This document shows positions 43,361-54,294 of a stretch of 64,000 nucleotides of DNA, one piece after another. Location of the stretch: assembly GCF_002902905.1 (NCBI RefSeq), contig NZ_CP026124.1, forward strand, positions 3,286,001 through 3,350,000, given 5' to 3'. How positions within the stretch are numbered: the stretch's first letter is position 1; every line of letters begins with the position of its first letter. The translations under genes were made by a program, and so were the position numbers. Below the pieces are notes generated by a model. The model saw only the letters and a program-made list of their open reading frames with translations. It did no database searches and was not told the DNA's origin. This DNA is from Achromobacter sp. AONIH1 (GTDB lineage Bacteria > Pseudomonadota > Gammaproteobacteria > Burkholderiales > Burkholderiaceae_B).

Positions 43361-43549
43361 CTAGCGGACCAGCGTCTGGGCGACGGCGTAGCCGATCGGA
43401 ATGACCAGCAGCGAGGCGAACAGCGCGCTGACGATCGTCGCTGAAATCTTGAGCCAGGGCTCGGGCCCCGCGCTTTGCACCGTCTGAACCATCAACGTGA
43501 CGATACCCACAACCATCAAACAGCTCATTGCCACTGCGATGTAAGTCAT
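43361..43549 (-). CDS. Small two-helix membrane protein
   Basis: A 62-residue hydrophobic protein with two probable transmembrane helices (MTYIAVAMSCLMVVGIVTLM and ISATIVSALFASLLVIPIGY). No family is recognised. It is convergent with yddG, 18 bp apart. Confidence 0.6.
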   Translation of the reverse strand: MTYIAVAMSCLMVVGIVTLMVQTVQSAGPEPWLKISATIVSALFASLLVIPIGYAVAQTLVR

Positions 43550-43867
43550 GTTGTCTCCGTCTTCGCCTGATTGAAGGGCTACGGCATGCCGCTGGGCGGT
43601 CTTGTTGTTTGACTTGATTGTGCGCCTGCTTTCGCGGGCAAGGCCCTAGGGGTTTTACTGACGGGAAGCGGGATCTGTGGCGTCCTGGCCGCGCAGTTCG
43701 CAGCAAAAACGCGAGTTTGAATCTGCGATTCTGGCAGGCGGATCCCCTGGCTGCCAGGATTGGCGCGGGTTTATTGATTTCGCCGCGCTGCGCAATCGTT
43801 TCGAATGGACGCAGGCGCGGGACTTTGCGTTACGATGGTCCTCCCCACTAGTCGATCCGTTCGCGAC
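43550..43867. other. Gap of 318 bp without a convincing gene
   Basis: Between the small membrane protein and the next small gene. The open frames that cross it lack clear starts or motifs. A promoter for the gene at 43868 may lie within; I cannot place it. Confidence 0.4.
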
Positions 43868-44095
43868 ATGTCACACAAACTCCGCCCAGGCACGCGCGCG
43901 ACCCTGCAGGTCAGGCAGCTGATGCCTGGCGAGTTCGCATGGATCATCACGCTGCTCGATCCCGACAGCGGCAACGTGCGCAGCACCAATTATTCCGAAC
44001 GGCGCTATGGCAGCCAGGACGAGGCGTCCTCGGCGGGCAAGTCCGCGGTGATGGCCTATCTGGCGGACGCGGCGCCGCCGGCTCCGCGCGCTTGA
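43868..44095 (+). CDS. Small hypothetical protein
   Basis: A 75-residue soluble protein (MSHKLRPGTRATLQVRQLMP onward, with WIITLLDPDSGNVRSTNYSE). It is not recognised. The ATG at 43868 is used; longer in-frame starts at 43805 and 43835 add weak sequence. Composition and codon use fit the host genes around it. It is convergent with the exported protein ending at 44164. Confidence 0.55.
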   Translation: MSHKLRPGTRATLQVRQLMPGEFAWIITLLDPDSGNVRSTNYSERRYGSQDEASSAGKSAVMAYLADAAPPAPRA

Positions 44096-44163
44096 GTCGG
44101 CACCGGCGCGCGTCACTTGAACGAGCGGCGCGGCAAGAGGGAGGCGGAGCTGCGCCGTCCCGG

Positions 44164-45138
44164 CTAGCGCATGTCGCCCGGCATGAAAAAAGCCGAACCG
44201 ACCTGGCAGCGTTGCGGGCAGGATTTCCAGTTGGCCTTGAACCAGCCGTAGATGGCTTGCTCATACTGAACGTGGTTGCGGGCAACGCATTGCATCTGCT
44301 GGTAGTTCTTCCTGGCTTGCGGCGTGCTCTGGTTGGCTGCGGCGGCGCGCAGCATTGCCTGGATGTCGCGGGCCGTGAATTCATTCCAGATGTAGTCGAT
44401 CGGCACGCCCGGCGCCGCTTCGCCGATGACCGTGAATCGCGGGGTTTCCAGGAATATGGATCTGCCGCCCTTTTCCCGAGCCATGAGCGACGCCGGCGAT
44501 GCCTCCACGCGATACAGGCCCAGATCGCTGGTCGCGCACGGGCCGCCCGTGCCGACGATCATCGGACTTCCCTGCCGGTTTTCAAACCGGAACTCGATGC
44601 CCATTGCCGAGGTGCCGGACGATACCGCCACCGCTGCTCCGGAAAGCGGGGCGCTGGCGGCTTTGGGGGCGCTGGTGCCGTTGGTCTGGCCACGGGCCTT
44701 GGCGATGGTCCAGCAGCCCGGCGCGGCCAGGCATTCGGCCTCGGTGATCTTGACGGCCGGCTGCCCCGCTTGCTTGAAATGGATGTACGTCTTGGCGTTT
44801 TCCAGGTAGCTGTAGACGTCCGACGTTTCGAACGGCCGCCTGCCGGCCTGCAGCGTTTCCCAGGCGGTGTTGACGCGTCCGTCCTTCCAGGTGTGAATCA
44901 GTTTTCCCGTGCCTTCGGCCAAGCCATTGCGACATGATCCTGACCAGGAGATCTGCTGGTAGGCGGCCGCGTATCCGCGCACTTCGACGACCTTGCATCC
45001 TTCCACGGTTTTCACTTGCGTGTATTCCACGGCGTGGCTGGGGCGGGCGGCAAGCATCAGCGCCAGCGCGGGCAACACCAAGGCCAAGAGCTGTCTGGCG
45101 CCGCGATAGGCGCGAAAACCTGGGGCGGACCGGCGCAT
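44164..45138 (-). CDS. Hypothetical exported protein with MORN-like segment
   Basis: A 324-residue protein with a signal peptide ending near RPSHA-VEYTQ (about residue 36). The next part, SGSCRNGLAEGTGKLIHTWKDG, looks like a single MORN-type repeat. Several cysteines (CKVVE, CLAAPGCW, CPQRC) suggest periplasmic disulfides. The C-terminal half has no recognised family. I start at the ATG at 45138, which gives a standard signal peptide. Function unknown. Confidence 0.72.
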   Translation of the reverse strand: MRRSAPGFRAYRGARQLLALVLPALALMLAARPSHAVEYTQVKTVEGCKVVEVRGYAAAYQQISWSGSCRNGLAEGTGKLIHTWKDGRVNTAWETLQAGRRPFETSDVYSYLENAKTYIHFKQAGQPAVKITEAECLAAPGCWTIAKARGQTNGTSAPKAASAPLSGAAVAVSSGTSAMGIEFRFENRQGSPMIVGTGGPCATSDLGLYRVEASPASLMAREKGGRSIFLETPRFTVIGEAAPGVPIDYIWNEFTARDIQAMLRAAAANQSTPQARKNYQQMQCVARNHVQYEQAIYGWFKANWKSCPQRCQVGSAFFMPGDMR

Positions 45139-45286
45139 GGCGAACCTCACGAGGAAAGGAGGAGGGGGCGGCAGGCGCCAAGCATAGCACCGGCGTTGGC
45201 GTGGCAAGGCCATTTTCGACCCTGCCGCGGAGGCGGCGGATCAATGCAGCGGATCGGGCGCCATGACAACGACGAGCCAAAAGCAA

Positions 45287-45312
45287 AAGGCCCGCAATTG
45301 CTTGCGGGCCTT
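45287..45312 (-). terminator. Terminator downstream of tRNA-Met
   Basis: AAGGCCCGCAA (45287-45297) and TTGCGGGCCTT (45302-45312) form an 11-bp perfect stem with a 4-nt loop; on the minus strand TTGCTTTT follows. Confidence 0.85.
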
Positions 45313-45321
45313 GGTATTCCT

Positions 45322-45398
45322 TGGTGGCGCATCCCTGATTCGAACAGGGGACCTGCGGATTATGATTCCGTCGCTCTAACCGGCTGAGCTAATGCGCC
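45322..45398 (-). tRNA. tRNA-Met (anticodon CAT), elongator type
   Basis: On the minus strand the sequence folds as a full cloverleaf: acceptor GGCGCAT pairing with ATGCGCC, D-arm GCTC...GAGC with GG in the loop, anticodon loop ATCATAA (anticodon CAT at 45362-45364), and a T-arm with TTCGAAT. CCA is encoded at the 3' end. Anticodon CAT could also belong to tRNA-Ile2 read by lysidine, but overall this looks like elongator tRNA-Met. A terminator follows. Confidence 0.93.
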
Positions 45399-45596
45399 AT
45401 CTCGTTTGCTTGTCCGCGTGGCCTAGCGTTTTCACGCTGGCTGCTGTGTCAGCAACGAAGAACGAAATTCTAGCATGAAAAAATTTGTCCGTGCAATACC
45501 CGGGAAAGAAATCGGCACGCATGCCGACCTGATCCCATCCCCAGGCCTACGGCCTCAGGTCCGTTGGGGGTTGTGTGTTTCGAACCAAGGCCGGCC

Positions 45597-46904
<1,308 letters not shown>

Positions 46905-46943
46905 CCTCCTGGGGGGCGTTGATTGGGCCGAGGCCAGCCGGCC

Positions 46944-47912
46944 TCAGGCGTGGGCGAGGAAGACCGAAAACCAGCCCCGCGTATCCGACCAATGGCGCAC
47001 GTCGCGGTAGCCGGCGCGTTCCAGCAGCCCCTGGAAGGCGTCGGGCGTGAATTTGTATGAGTTTTCCGTGTGGATGCGTTCGCCGGCCTGGAAGGCGCGT
47101 TCGCCGCCCGGCCAGCGCACGCGCAAGGCGCGGCGCGCTTCCAGGTGCATTTCGATGCGCGAGCGCTCGGCGTTGTACAGGGCGACATGGCGCCAGTCCT
47201 CGACCTGGAAATCGCTGGCCAGCAGCGCGTTGACGTGCCGCAACAGGTTCAGGTTGAAGGCCGCCGTCAGCCGCAGCGCATCGTCGTAGGCCGGCTCCAG
47301 CACCTCGCGCGGCTTGACGCGATCCACGCCGATCAGCAGGCCGCCGTCCGGACAGAGTCCGCGCACATGCCGCAGCATGGCCAGCGCGTCGTCGGGGTTG
47401 AGATTGCCGATGCTGGAGCCGGGATAGAAGAACAGGCGCCGGGCGGACGGGATGTCGGTGGGCAGCGACAGGCCCTGCGAGAAATCCTGTCCCAGCGGCG
47501 TCACCCGCAGCTCGGGATAGGCCGGGCGCAGACGGCGCGCGGCGGCTTCCAGGTAGTCCGTGGAGATGTCGATGGGTACGTAGCGGCGCGGCCGCAGGAC
47601 GGGGAACAGGCGCTCGGCCTTGGCGCAATCGCCCGCGCCCAGGTCCAGCAGCGTTTCCACGGCGCCCGCGTGGCGCGCGATGGCGGCGCCATGCGCGGCA
47701 TGGATCTCGGCTTCGCAACGCGTCGGGTAGTACTCGGGCAGCTGCGTGATGGCGGCGAACAGCGACGAGCCAAGCGCATCGTAGAGGAACTTCGGGTCGA
47801 TGTGCGCCGGGCGGTCCAGCAGCCCGTGATGCAACTCCAGCCGCTCGGCGCTCCAGCCTGGCGGTGGCGATAGCGGCGGCGCGGCCGCCAATCGTGCGGA
47901 AGGGGTAAGCAT
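46944..47912 (-). CDS. egtD: L-histidine N-alpha-methyltransferase EgtD
   Basis: A 322-residue SAM-dependent methyltransferase of the DUF2260/EgtD family. The VETLLDLGAGDCAKAERLFP motif binds SAM; RRLFFYPGSSIGNLNPDDAL and ERSRIEMHLEARRALRV are family-specific. It trimethylates histidine to hercynine, the first step in ergothioneine synthesis. I start at the ATG at 47912; the longer frame begins in the intergenic stretch. It is the first gene of egtD-egtB. Confidence 0.94.
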   Translation of the reverse strand: MLTPSARLAAAPPLSPPPGWSAERLELHHGLLDRPAHIDPKFLYDALGSSLFAAITQLPEYYPTRCEAEIHAAHGAAIARHAGAVETLLDLGAGDCAKAERLFPVLRPRRYVPIDISTDYLEAAARRLRPAYPELRVTPLGQDFSQGLSLPTDIPSARRLFFYPGSSIGNLNPDDALAMLRHVRGLCPDGGLLIGVDRVKPREVLEPAYDDALRLTAAFNLNLLRHVNALLASDFQVEDWRHVALYNAERSRIEMHLEARRALRVRWPGGERAFQAGERIHTENSYKFTPDAFQGLLERAGYRDVRHWSDTRGWFSVFLAHA

Positions 47913-48235
47913 GCGTCCGGCTCCTGGTAGAGGCCGCTGAAGCGCAGCGCGGAACGCCCATTGTCGCGGCCCCACGGGGCCGGGTGTCAAGCGCCAAGCC
48001 CCTGAATGCAATGGACTTTTACCAAATGGGTTCCATGCCTGCCCTGCGGGTGTTCCGACACGGGCCTGTGAAATATCGGTTTACGGCTGGTTGCCAACGC
48101 TCGGGCGGGATCGGCGCTCACTTGTCACAATGCAAGCGTGGACCAGGGCCGCAGGCCCCGGCAGAGCCCGGGCGTCAGGCGCGCAGCCGCTGGACGCCGG
48201 TCCGCGCATCCGACGAACCAGAACAAGGAGCGACC

Positions 48236-48571
48236 ATGAACAGAAAGTCCCAACGCGCCGAGATTGCCTTGCATCGCGCCCGCGTCAGCGACAGCTTCCA
48301 GGAGCTGCTGGCCGGCACGGAAGACCTGTTGCGATCGACGGCCTCGTATACCGGCTCGGAGATCGAGGCGGCGCGCGAGCGGCTCAAGCGCCAGCTGGCC
48401 GAGGCCCGCGAATCGGCGGGCGAGTGGGAAACGGCGGCTCGCCAGCGCGCCCGCCGCGCTTCGGTCTACGCGGACGAGGTCGTGCACGAGCATGCCTGGA
48501 AATCGGCGGGCGTGGCCGCGCTGGTGGGGGTGCTGCTGGGATGCTGCCTGGCCTCGGGCGGCCGGCGCTGA
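48236..48571 (+). CDS. DUF883 (ElaB/YqjD-like) membrane-anchored protein
   Basis: A 111-residue protein with a long charged helix (ELLAGTEDLLRSTASYTGSE, then IEAARERLKRQLAEARESAG) and a single C-terminal transmembrane helix (AGVAALVGVLLGCCLASGG), the layout of DUF883 proteins such as ElaB and YqjD, which tether ribosomes or respond to stress at the inner membrane. An AAGGAG site precedes the ATG at 48236. It is a single gene. Confidence 0.88.
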   Translation: MNRKSQRAEIALHRARVSDSFQELLAGTEDLLRSTASYTGSEIEAARERLKRQLAEARESAGEWETAARQRARRASVYADEVVHEHAWKSAGVAALVGVLLGCCLASGGRR

Positions 48572-48664
48572 ACGATCGCGGCGGGACGCCCGCCGCAGGG
48601 CGCCCGCCGCCGAAAGCCCCGGTGGGGGCGCGGCGCCGGCCGTGACGGCCGGCCGCCGGCGGGT

Positions 48665-50329
48665 TCAGGCGGGCGCCGCTTGCGGCTCGAGCTTGCGGGC
48701 CAGCGCGGTCGTGAGGTCGTGCGTGGGCTGGAACGAGTTCGCCTGCGCCATGGCCCAGCCGGTCTGGAAGACCTGGTGGCGGAACTCGCCACGTAGCAAT
48801 TCGCCGGGCGTCAGTTCCGGGAACAGCGCCGACAGCAGCCGGATCTCGCTGGAGGAAATGCGCCGCGCGATGTGATGCGGGCGCAGCTGGCCGGGATGCG
48901 TCAGGCCCGCGGCCGCCAGCAGCTCGGCCAGCGCGTGCAGCGTGTTGCGATGGAAGTTGGCCACGCGCTGCGCCTTGTCGGGCACCACCAGCGCGCGCTG
49001 GCGCAGCGGGTCCTGCGTGGTGACGCCGGTGGGGCATTTGCCGGTGTGGCAGGCCTGGGCCTGGATACAGCCGATGGCGAACATGAAGCCGCGCGCCGAG
49101 TTGCACCAGTCCGCGCCCATCGCCATCACGCGCGCCATGTCGAAGGCGGTGATGATCTTGCCCGACGCGCCCAGCTTGATGCGGTCGCGCAGGTTCACGC
49201 CGATCAGCGTGTTGTGGACCAGGCGCAGCGCTTCGCGCAGCGGCGTGCCGACGTGGTCGACGAACTCGACCGGGGCCGCGCCCGTGCCGCCCTCGGCGCC
49301 GTCCACCACGATGAAGTCCGGCGTGATGCCGGTTTCGAGCATGGCCTTGACGATGGCGAACCATTCCCAGGGATGGCCCACGCAGAACTTGAAGCCCACC
49401 GGCTTGCCGCCGGACAGCTCGCGCAACCGCGCCACGAACTTCATCAGGCCGATGGGCGTGTCGAAGGCCGAATGGGTGGCGGGCGAGTTGCAGTCCTGCC
49501 ATGGCGCCACCCCGCGCGCCTCGGCGATCTCGGGCGTGACCTTGCCGGCCGGCAGGATGCCGCCGTGGCCCGGCTTGGCGCCTTGCGACAGCTTGATCTC
49601 GATCATCTTCACCTGCGGCGTACAGGCGTTCTTGATGAATGCTTCCTCCGAGAACGCGCCGTGCTCGTCGCGGCAGCCGAAATAGCCCGAGCCGATGTTC
49701 CACACCAGGCCGCCGCCCGGCTGCCGGTGATAGCGGCTGATGCCGCCTTCGCCCGTGTCGTGGGCGAAATCGCCCTGCCGCGCGCCTTCGTTCAGCGCCA
49801 GGATGGCATTGGCCGACAGCGCGCCAAAGCTCATGGCGGACACGTTGAAGGCCGACATCGAATATGGCTGCTTGCAATCCGGCCCGCCGACGGTGACGCG
49901 GAAATCGGTGTCCTCGATGTGCGAGGGCGACATGGAATGGTTGATCCACTCATAGCGGTCGCCGTAGACATCTTCCTGCGTGCCAAAGGGGCGCTTGTCG
50001 ATCTCGCGCTTGGCGCGCTGGTAGACGATGGAACGCTGCGCGCGCGAGAAAGGCGCGGCCTGCGTGTCGTCTTCCAGGAAATACTGGCGGATCTCCGGAC
50101 GGATGAACTCGAACAGGAATCGCAGGTTGCCCAGCACCGGGTAGTTGCGGCGGATGGCGTGGCGCGTCTGGATCAGGTCGTAGACGCCCAGCGCGGCCAG
50201 CAGCGCCAGCGGCACGGCGGCGCACAGCCACCAGGGCGAGGCGGTATAGGAAAGGACGGCCGTCGCGGCAGTGCCCAGCAAAGTCAACAAAAAGGCCGTG
50301 TAACGGCCGGCGATCCAGCGCATGTCCAT
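48665..50329 (-). CDS. FMN-binding glutamate synthase family protein, membrane-anchored
   Basis: A 554-residue protein. The N-terminus has two transmembrane helices (YTAFLLTLLGTAATAVLSYT and WWLCAAVPLALLAALGVYDL), followed by the FMN-binding/glutamate-synthase central domain: DTGEGGISRYHRQPGGGLVW, LSQGAKPGHGGILPAGKVTP, DGAEGGTGAAPVEFVDHVG and GCIQAQACHTGKCPTGV with the cysteine pattern of a 3Fe-4S cluster. It lacks the amidotransferase domain of real GltB, so it is not a full glutamate synthase; the function of this widespread family is unproven. The start is the ATG at 50329. Confidence 0.9.
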   Translation of the reverse strand: MDMRWIAGRYTAFLLTLLGTAATAVLSYTASPWWLCAAVPLALLAALGVYDLIQTRHAIRRNYPVLGNLRFLFEFIRPEIRQYFLEDDTQAAPFSRAQRSIVYQRAKREIDKRPFGTQEDVYGDRYEWINHSMSPSHIEDTDFRVTVGGPDCKQPYSMSAFNVSAMSFGALSANAILALNEGARQGDFAHDTGEGGISRYHRQPGGGLVWNIGSGYFGCRDEHGAFSEEAFIKNACTPQVKMIEIKLSQGAKPGHGGILPAGKVTPEIAEARGVAPWQDCNSPATHSAFDTPIGLMKFVARLRELSGGKPVGFKFCVGHPWEWFAIVKAMLETGITPDFIVVDGAEGGTGAAPVEFVDHVGTPLREALRLVHNTLIGVNLRDRIKLGASGKIITAFDMARVMAMGADWCNSARGFMFAIGCIQAQACHTGKCPTGVTTQDPLRQRALVVPDKAQRVANFHRNTLHALAELLAAAGLTHPGQLRPHHIARRISSSEIRLLSALFPELTPGELLRGEFRHQVFQTGWAMAQANSFQPTHDLTTALARKLEPQAAPA

Positions 50330-50486
50330 CTCCGGGATTCGGGGTGGAGCTAACCATACACCAGCGCGGCGGCGACGTTGTCCCGCCGCGTGGAAAGAGT
50401 ATCCCGCGATTGGGGTTTGCTCGGGGGGAGGTCGCGCGTCGCGCAGACCGCCGGGCAGCCGTTCTTGAATCGGCGTCGCAATGACA

Positions 50487-50509
50487 AAGCCCCCTGTTAC
50501 AGGGGGCTT
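50487..50509 (-). terminator. Intrinsic terminator after the YeeE-type gene
   Basis: AAGCCCCCTG (50487-50496) and CAGGGGGCTT (50500-50509) form a 10-bp stem with a TTA loop. On the minus strand TTTGTC follows. It is 15 bp past the stop of the gene ending at 50524. Confidence 0.8.
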
Positions 50510-50523
50510 GAGGGGATGGCGCG

Positions 50524-51747
50524 TCAGCAGCTCGACGCAGGCGGCGTCTTTTCCACGGCCAGGCCGAACAGCGGACGCAGGCGCACGCCCAGCGCGCTGC
50601 CCAGGAAGGCGGCCGGCAGCCAGAGCCAGGCATGCAGGCTGCCCGACAGGATGCCGCTGAAGTAGGCGCCGATGTTGCAGCCGAAGGCCAGGCGCGAGCC
50701 GTAGCCCAGCAGCAGGCCGCCGATGACGGCGCCGGCCAGCGAGCGCGCCGGCACTTTCCAGACCGGCGCGAACTTGCCGGCGGCGCTGGCCGCGGCCAGC
50801 GCGCCCAGCATCAGGCCCAGGTCCATGACCGTGGTCACGTCCTGGCGCAGCGGCGCGGCCAGCGAGGCCTGCTTGCTCCAGTAGGTCCAGGCGGCCACGT
50901 CGCCGCCCAGCGCGTCCAGCGTCTTGGCGCCCCACAGCGCGAAGGCCGAGGTCACGCCCCAGGGGCGGCCGGCCAGCGCCAGGGTGGCGAAGTTCAGCGC
51001 GACCAGCGCCACGCCGCCCCAGATCAACGGCCAGGGGCCTTGCAGCAGCGAACCCGGCCGCGCGGTGCGCGAGGCGAAGGAGATCACATGACCGTGGCGG
51101 CGCTTCTCCAGCGCGGTGGCGGCCCAGGCGATCAGCGCGAAGACGGCCAGGTTGGCGATCAGCGCGGGCGCCAGGCCCCAGCTCTTGACCAGCGAGGTCG
51201 GCGCCAGCGCCGGCAGCGCCGACCACCAGCCGAAGTTGGCCGTGGCGATGACCGAGCCGACGATGAAGAACAGCAGCGTGACCACCATGCGGGTATTGCC
51301 GCCGCCGACCGCGAACAGCGTGCCCGAGGCGCAGCCGCCGCCCAGCTGCATGCCGATGCCGAACAGGAAGGCGCCCAGCAGCACCGACACGCCCGGCGGC
51401 GAGACGAAGCCGGCCACCGGCTGGCCGAACAGCGAGCCTTGCGACAGCACGGGGAAGAACAGCAGCACGCCCAGGCCCAGCATGAACATCTGCGCGCGCA
51501 GGCCGGCGCCACGGCGGTCGGACACGAACACGCGCCAGGCCTGGGTGAAGCCGAAGGATGCGTGATACAGCGCCACGCCCAGCAACGCGCCGACGATCCA
51601 TAGCGCGCCCTGGCGCCAGCTGACGCTCTGGTTCAGATAGACGGCGCCGGCGGCCACCAGCAGCAGCGCGATCCACAAGGGGGCGCGGTTGGCGCGGATG
51701 GGCGGCAAGGCCGAGGGCAGGGGCAGGGTGGAAGCGTTGGCGCTCAT
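50524..51747 (-). CDS. YeeE/YedE family (thiosulfate/sulfur-compound) transporter
   Basis: A 407-residue membrane protein with around ten helices. The two conserved cysteine motifs of the YeeE/TsuA family are present: LGGGCASGTLFAVGGGN near residue 137 and LAFGCNIGAYFSGILSG near residue 355. In characterised members these cysteines relay thiosulfate through the membrane. A TusA-like protein often lies adjacent but none is seen here. The gap upstream is AT-rich and may be a regulated promoter. It is monocistronic. Confidence 0.9.
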   Translation of the reverse strand: MSANASTLPLPSALPPIRANRAPLWIALLLVAAGAVYLNQSVSWRQGALWIVGALLGVALYHASFGFTQAWRVFVSDRRGAGLRAQMFMLGLGVLLFFPVLSQGSLFGQPVAGFVSPPGVSVLLGAFLFGIGMQLGGGCASGTLFAVGGGNTRMVVTLLFFIVGSVIATANFGWWSALPALAPTSLVKSWGLAPALIANLAVFALIAWAATALEKRRHGHVISFASRTARPGSLLQGPWPLIWGGVALVALNFATLALAGRPWGVTSAFALWGAKTLDALGGDVAAWTYWSKQASLAAPLRQDVTTVMDLGLMLGALAAASAAGKFAPVWKVPARSLAGAVIGGLLLGYGSRLAFGCNIGAYFSGILSGSLHAWLWLPAAFLGSALGVRLRPLFGLAVEKTPPASSC

Positions 51748-52060
51748 GGATGAGTCCCGGAGAAAAAGCGGAAAGCGGCACGTGGCCGCGCCTGGGGCGG
51801 CCGTCGTGAACCCGGAGGCGGCGTCGGTCTGTCGCCAAAGGCCACGAAAAACGGGCGCGTTAGCGCACCCGTGGAAAGGGCGTCAGTCTACGCGTTGGCG
51901 TAAATATCTCAAACCACAAATATGTGTTTGATAAATAACCAAAAGTAATAAACAAGTGATTAGAGCGCATGGGCTTGGCGACGGCGTTGCGTGGTCCGGG
52001 CTGCGCGCCAAGGGGATCCAGGCCGACGCCGGTCGTCCCGCCTCTTTCCCATCTGCGTCG
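51748..52060. other. Intergenic stretch with AT-rich core upstream of the YeeE-type gene
   Basis: No gene is seen. From about 51890 to 51965 the sequence is strikingly AT-rich for this genome (TATTT, AATAAAC and TTTGATAAATAACC runs). It likely holds the promoter of the leftward YeeE gene and possibly a CysB-type site, which I cannot prove. Confidence 0.5.
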
Positions 52061-52855
52061 CTATTCCAGGATCGCCGCGAAATCCTCGGCATAGCCCAGC
52101 AGCAGCACCTTGCTGGCCTGCACGGCCTGGGCCAGTTCGTGCCAGGCCGGCGCGGCCTCGCCCTGTTCGTCGTCCTGGACGTCGTACAGCTCGGTCAGGT
52201 CCGCCACCAGCCGCCGCGCCTCGTCGGCGCCGGGCGCTTGCGGGCGGATGAAGCCCAGCCATGCCGCGCCGATGCCGAAAAAGCGGTAGCCGTGCCGTTC
52301 TTCCAGGCGACGGATGATGGCGTGGTTCTGGAACACGTCCCAGTCGGCGGAAAAATAGCCGTTGACCATGCCGGCGATCAGCAGATTGTCTTCCGGCACG
52401 GGCACGCGCTGCACGTAGACGACCTGGTCGAGCACGCGCTGGGGATCCCGGTTCATCGCGGCCAGCGCGGCGATGTCGTCGGCGTTGACGTAGAGCGTGC
52501 CGGGCAGCGATTCCCAGGCCTGTTGCAGCTGCGGATCCTGAAGCTGGGCCACCACGTGCGCCAGCCGGCGCGACTCGTAGGCGCGCACGGACTCGGGATC
52601 GTCCAGGTCCAGGTCGTCGTAGTCGTAATCGAAGGTCAGGCGCTCGTCTTCCAACGCGTGGCCGCGGGTGTAGCAGCTCTGGTTCACATCGTCGAGCGTG
52701 CACAGGTAGCGGTATTGCGGCTCGGCGGCGCGCAGGCGCTCGGCGACCTGCAGCACCTGCTCCAGCGTCGGCGCGTCCGACAGCCGGCTCGCGCTGAAGC
52801 TGTCCACGGGCTGGAAGCTGTAGGTTTCGCGGTAGTCGACGAGGGTTTCCTGCAT
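52061..52855 (-). CDS. Hypothetical protein (264 residues)
   Basis: A soluble, acidic protein I do not recognise with certainty. It begins MQETLVDYRETYSFQPVDSF at the ATG at 52855 and contains an acidic stretch (FDYDYDDLDLDDPESV) and a C-terminal NGYFSADWDVFQNHAIIRRL, RHGYRFFGIGAAWLGFIRPQ segment that is reminiscent of DUF4253-type proteins. It is single, upstream of the ArsB gene in the same direction but 80 bp past its stop side. Function unknown. Confidence 0.68.
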   Translation of the reverse strand: MQETLVDYRETYSFQPVDSFSASRLSDAPTLEQVLQVAERLRAAEPQYRYLCTLDDVNQSCYTRGHALEDERLTFDYDYDDLDLDDPESVRAYESRRLAHVVAQLQDPQLQQAWESLPGTLYVNADDIAALAAMNRDPQRVLDQVVYVQRVPVPEDNLLIAGMVNGYFSADWDVFQNHAIIRRLEERHGYRFFGIGAAWLGFIRPQAPGADEARRLVADLTELYDVQDDEQGEAAPAWHELAQAVQASKVLLLGYAEDFAAILE

Positions 52856-52991
52856 GGCGGCTCCTGTAGCGGTCCTGTCGCGGGCGATGGCGGGCGACGG
52901 CGGGGGCGGATGCGCGATGCTAGCATCGCGGCGCGTCATGCGCGCCGGCGCGAGCTGGCCCGCCGCCGGCCACGCCGGGATGGCTGGCCGC

Positions 52992-54272
52992 CTATTGCAG
53001 GCGCCAGGCCAGCGCCGCCAGCGTCAGCAGCAGCACCGGCAGCGTCAGCACCAGGCCGACGCGGAAGTAATAGCCCCAGGTGATGCGCAGGCCCTTGCGC
53101 GCCAGCACGTGCAGCCACAGCAGGGTGGCCAGGCTGCCGATCGGGGTGATCTTGGGCCCCAGGTCGCTGCCGATCACGTTGGCGTAGATCATGGCGTCCT
53201 TCACCGGACCCACGGCGCTGGTGTCGCCGATGGACAGCGCGCCCACCAGCACGGTGGGCAGGTTGTTCATGACCGATGACAGGAAGGCCGTCGCCAGCCC
53301 GGTGCCCATCGCCGCGCCCCACACGCCGTATTCCGCGCAGCGTTCCAGCACCTGGGTCAGGTAGGCGGTCAGGCCGGCGTTGCGCAGGCCGTATACCACC
53401 AGGTACATGCCCAGCGAGAACACCACGATATGCCAGGGCGCGCCGCGCATGACGCGTCGCGTGCCGACGATGTGCTGGCGGCCGGCGATCAGCAGCAGGC
53501 CCAGCGCGCCGGCGGCCGCGATGGCGCTGACCGGGATGCCCAACGGTTCCAGGATGAAGAAGCCCGCCAGCAGCAGCGCCAGCACGACCCAGCCGGCGCG
53601 GAACGTGACCGGGTCGCGCACGGCCGAGGCGGGGGCGGGCAGCTGGCTCACGTCGTAGCGCGGCGGGATGCTCTTGCGGAAGAACAGCAGCAGCACCGCC
53701 AGCGTGGACGCCACCGCCATCAGGTTCACCGGCACCATCACCGAGGCGTACTCGCCGAAGCCGATGCCGAAGAAGTCCGCCGATACGATGTTGACCAGGT
53801 TGGAGACGATCAGCGCGATGCTGCCGGTGTCGGCGATGAAGCCGGCGGCCATGACGAAGGCCAGCGAGGCGCCGGGGCCGAAGCCCAGCGCCAGCAGCAT
53901 CTCCATGACGATGGGCGTGAGGATCAGCGCCGCGCCATCGTTGGCGAACAGCGCCGAGACCACGGCGCCCAGCAGCACGATCAGCACGAACAGCAGCCGG
54001 CCGCGACCGCCGCCCCAGCGCGCCACGTGCAGCGCCGACCATTCGAAGAAGCCCGCCTCGTCCAGGATCAGGCTGGTGATGATGATGGCGATGAAGGTCG
54101 CGGTGGCGTTCCAGACGATGCGCCAGACATCGGGGATGTCGCCGGGCTGCACCACGCCGGTGGCCAGCGCCAGGGCGGCGCCGATCAGCGCGCTCCAACC
54201 GATGGACAGGCCGCGCGGCTGCCAGATGACGAGGGTGATGGTCAGGATGAAGATCGCGGCGGCAAGCAGCAT
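52992..54272 (-). CDS. arsB: Arsenite efflux pump ArsB
   Basis: A 426-residue membrane protein that follows E. coli ArsB closely over its whole length: [20 protein letters not shown] at the N-terminus, [40 protein letters not shown], and the terminal [20 protein letters not shown]. It exports arsenite and antimonite, using the proton gradient. No arsR, arsC or arsH is found in the window, so it stands alone, possibly regulated elsewhere. An AEC permease gene lies 22 bp upstream on the same strand. Confidence 0.94.
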   Translation of the reverse strand: MLLAAAIFILTITLVIWQPRGLSIGWSALIGAALALATGVVQPGDIPDVWRIVWNATATFIAIIITSLILDEAGFFEWSALHVARWGGGRGRLLFVLIVLLGAVVSALFANDGAALILTPIVMEMLLALGFGPGASLAFVMAAGFIADTGSIALIVSNLVNIVSADFFGIGFGEYASVMVPVNLMAVASTLAVLLLFFRKSIPPRYDVSQLPAPASAVRDPVTFRAGWVVLALLLAGFFILEPLGIPVSAIAAAGALGLLLIAGRQHIVGTRRVMRGAPWHIVVFSLGMYLVVYGLRNAGLTAYLTQVLERCAEYGVWGAAMGTGLATAFLSSVMNNLPTVLVGALSIGDTSAVGPVKDAMIYANVIGSDLGPKITPIGSLATLLWLHVLARKGLRITWGYYFRVGLVLTLPVLLLTLAALAWRLQ

Positions 54273-54294
54273 GGCAGGGCTTTCAGTTGAGACG

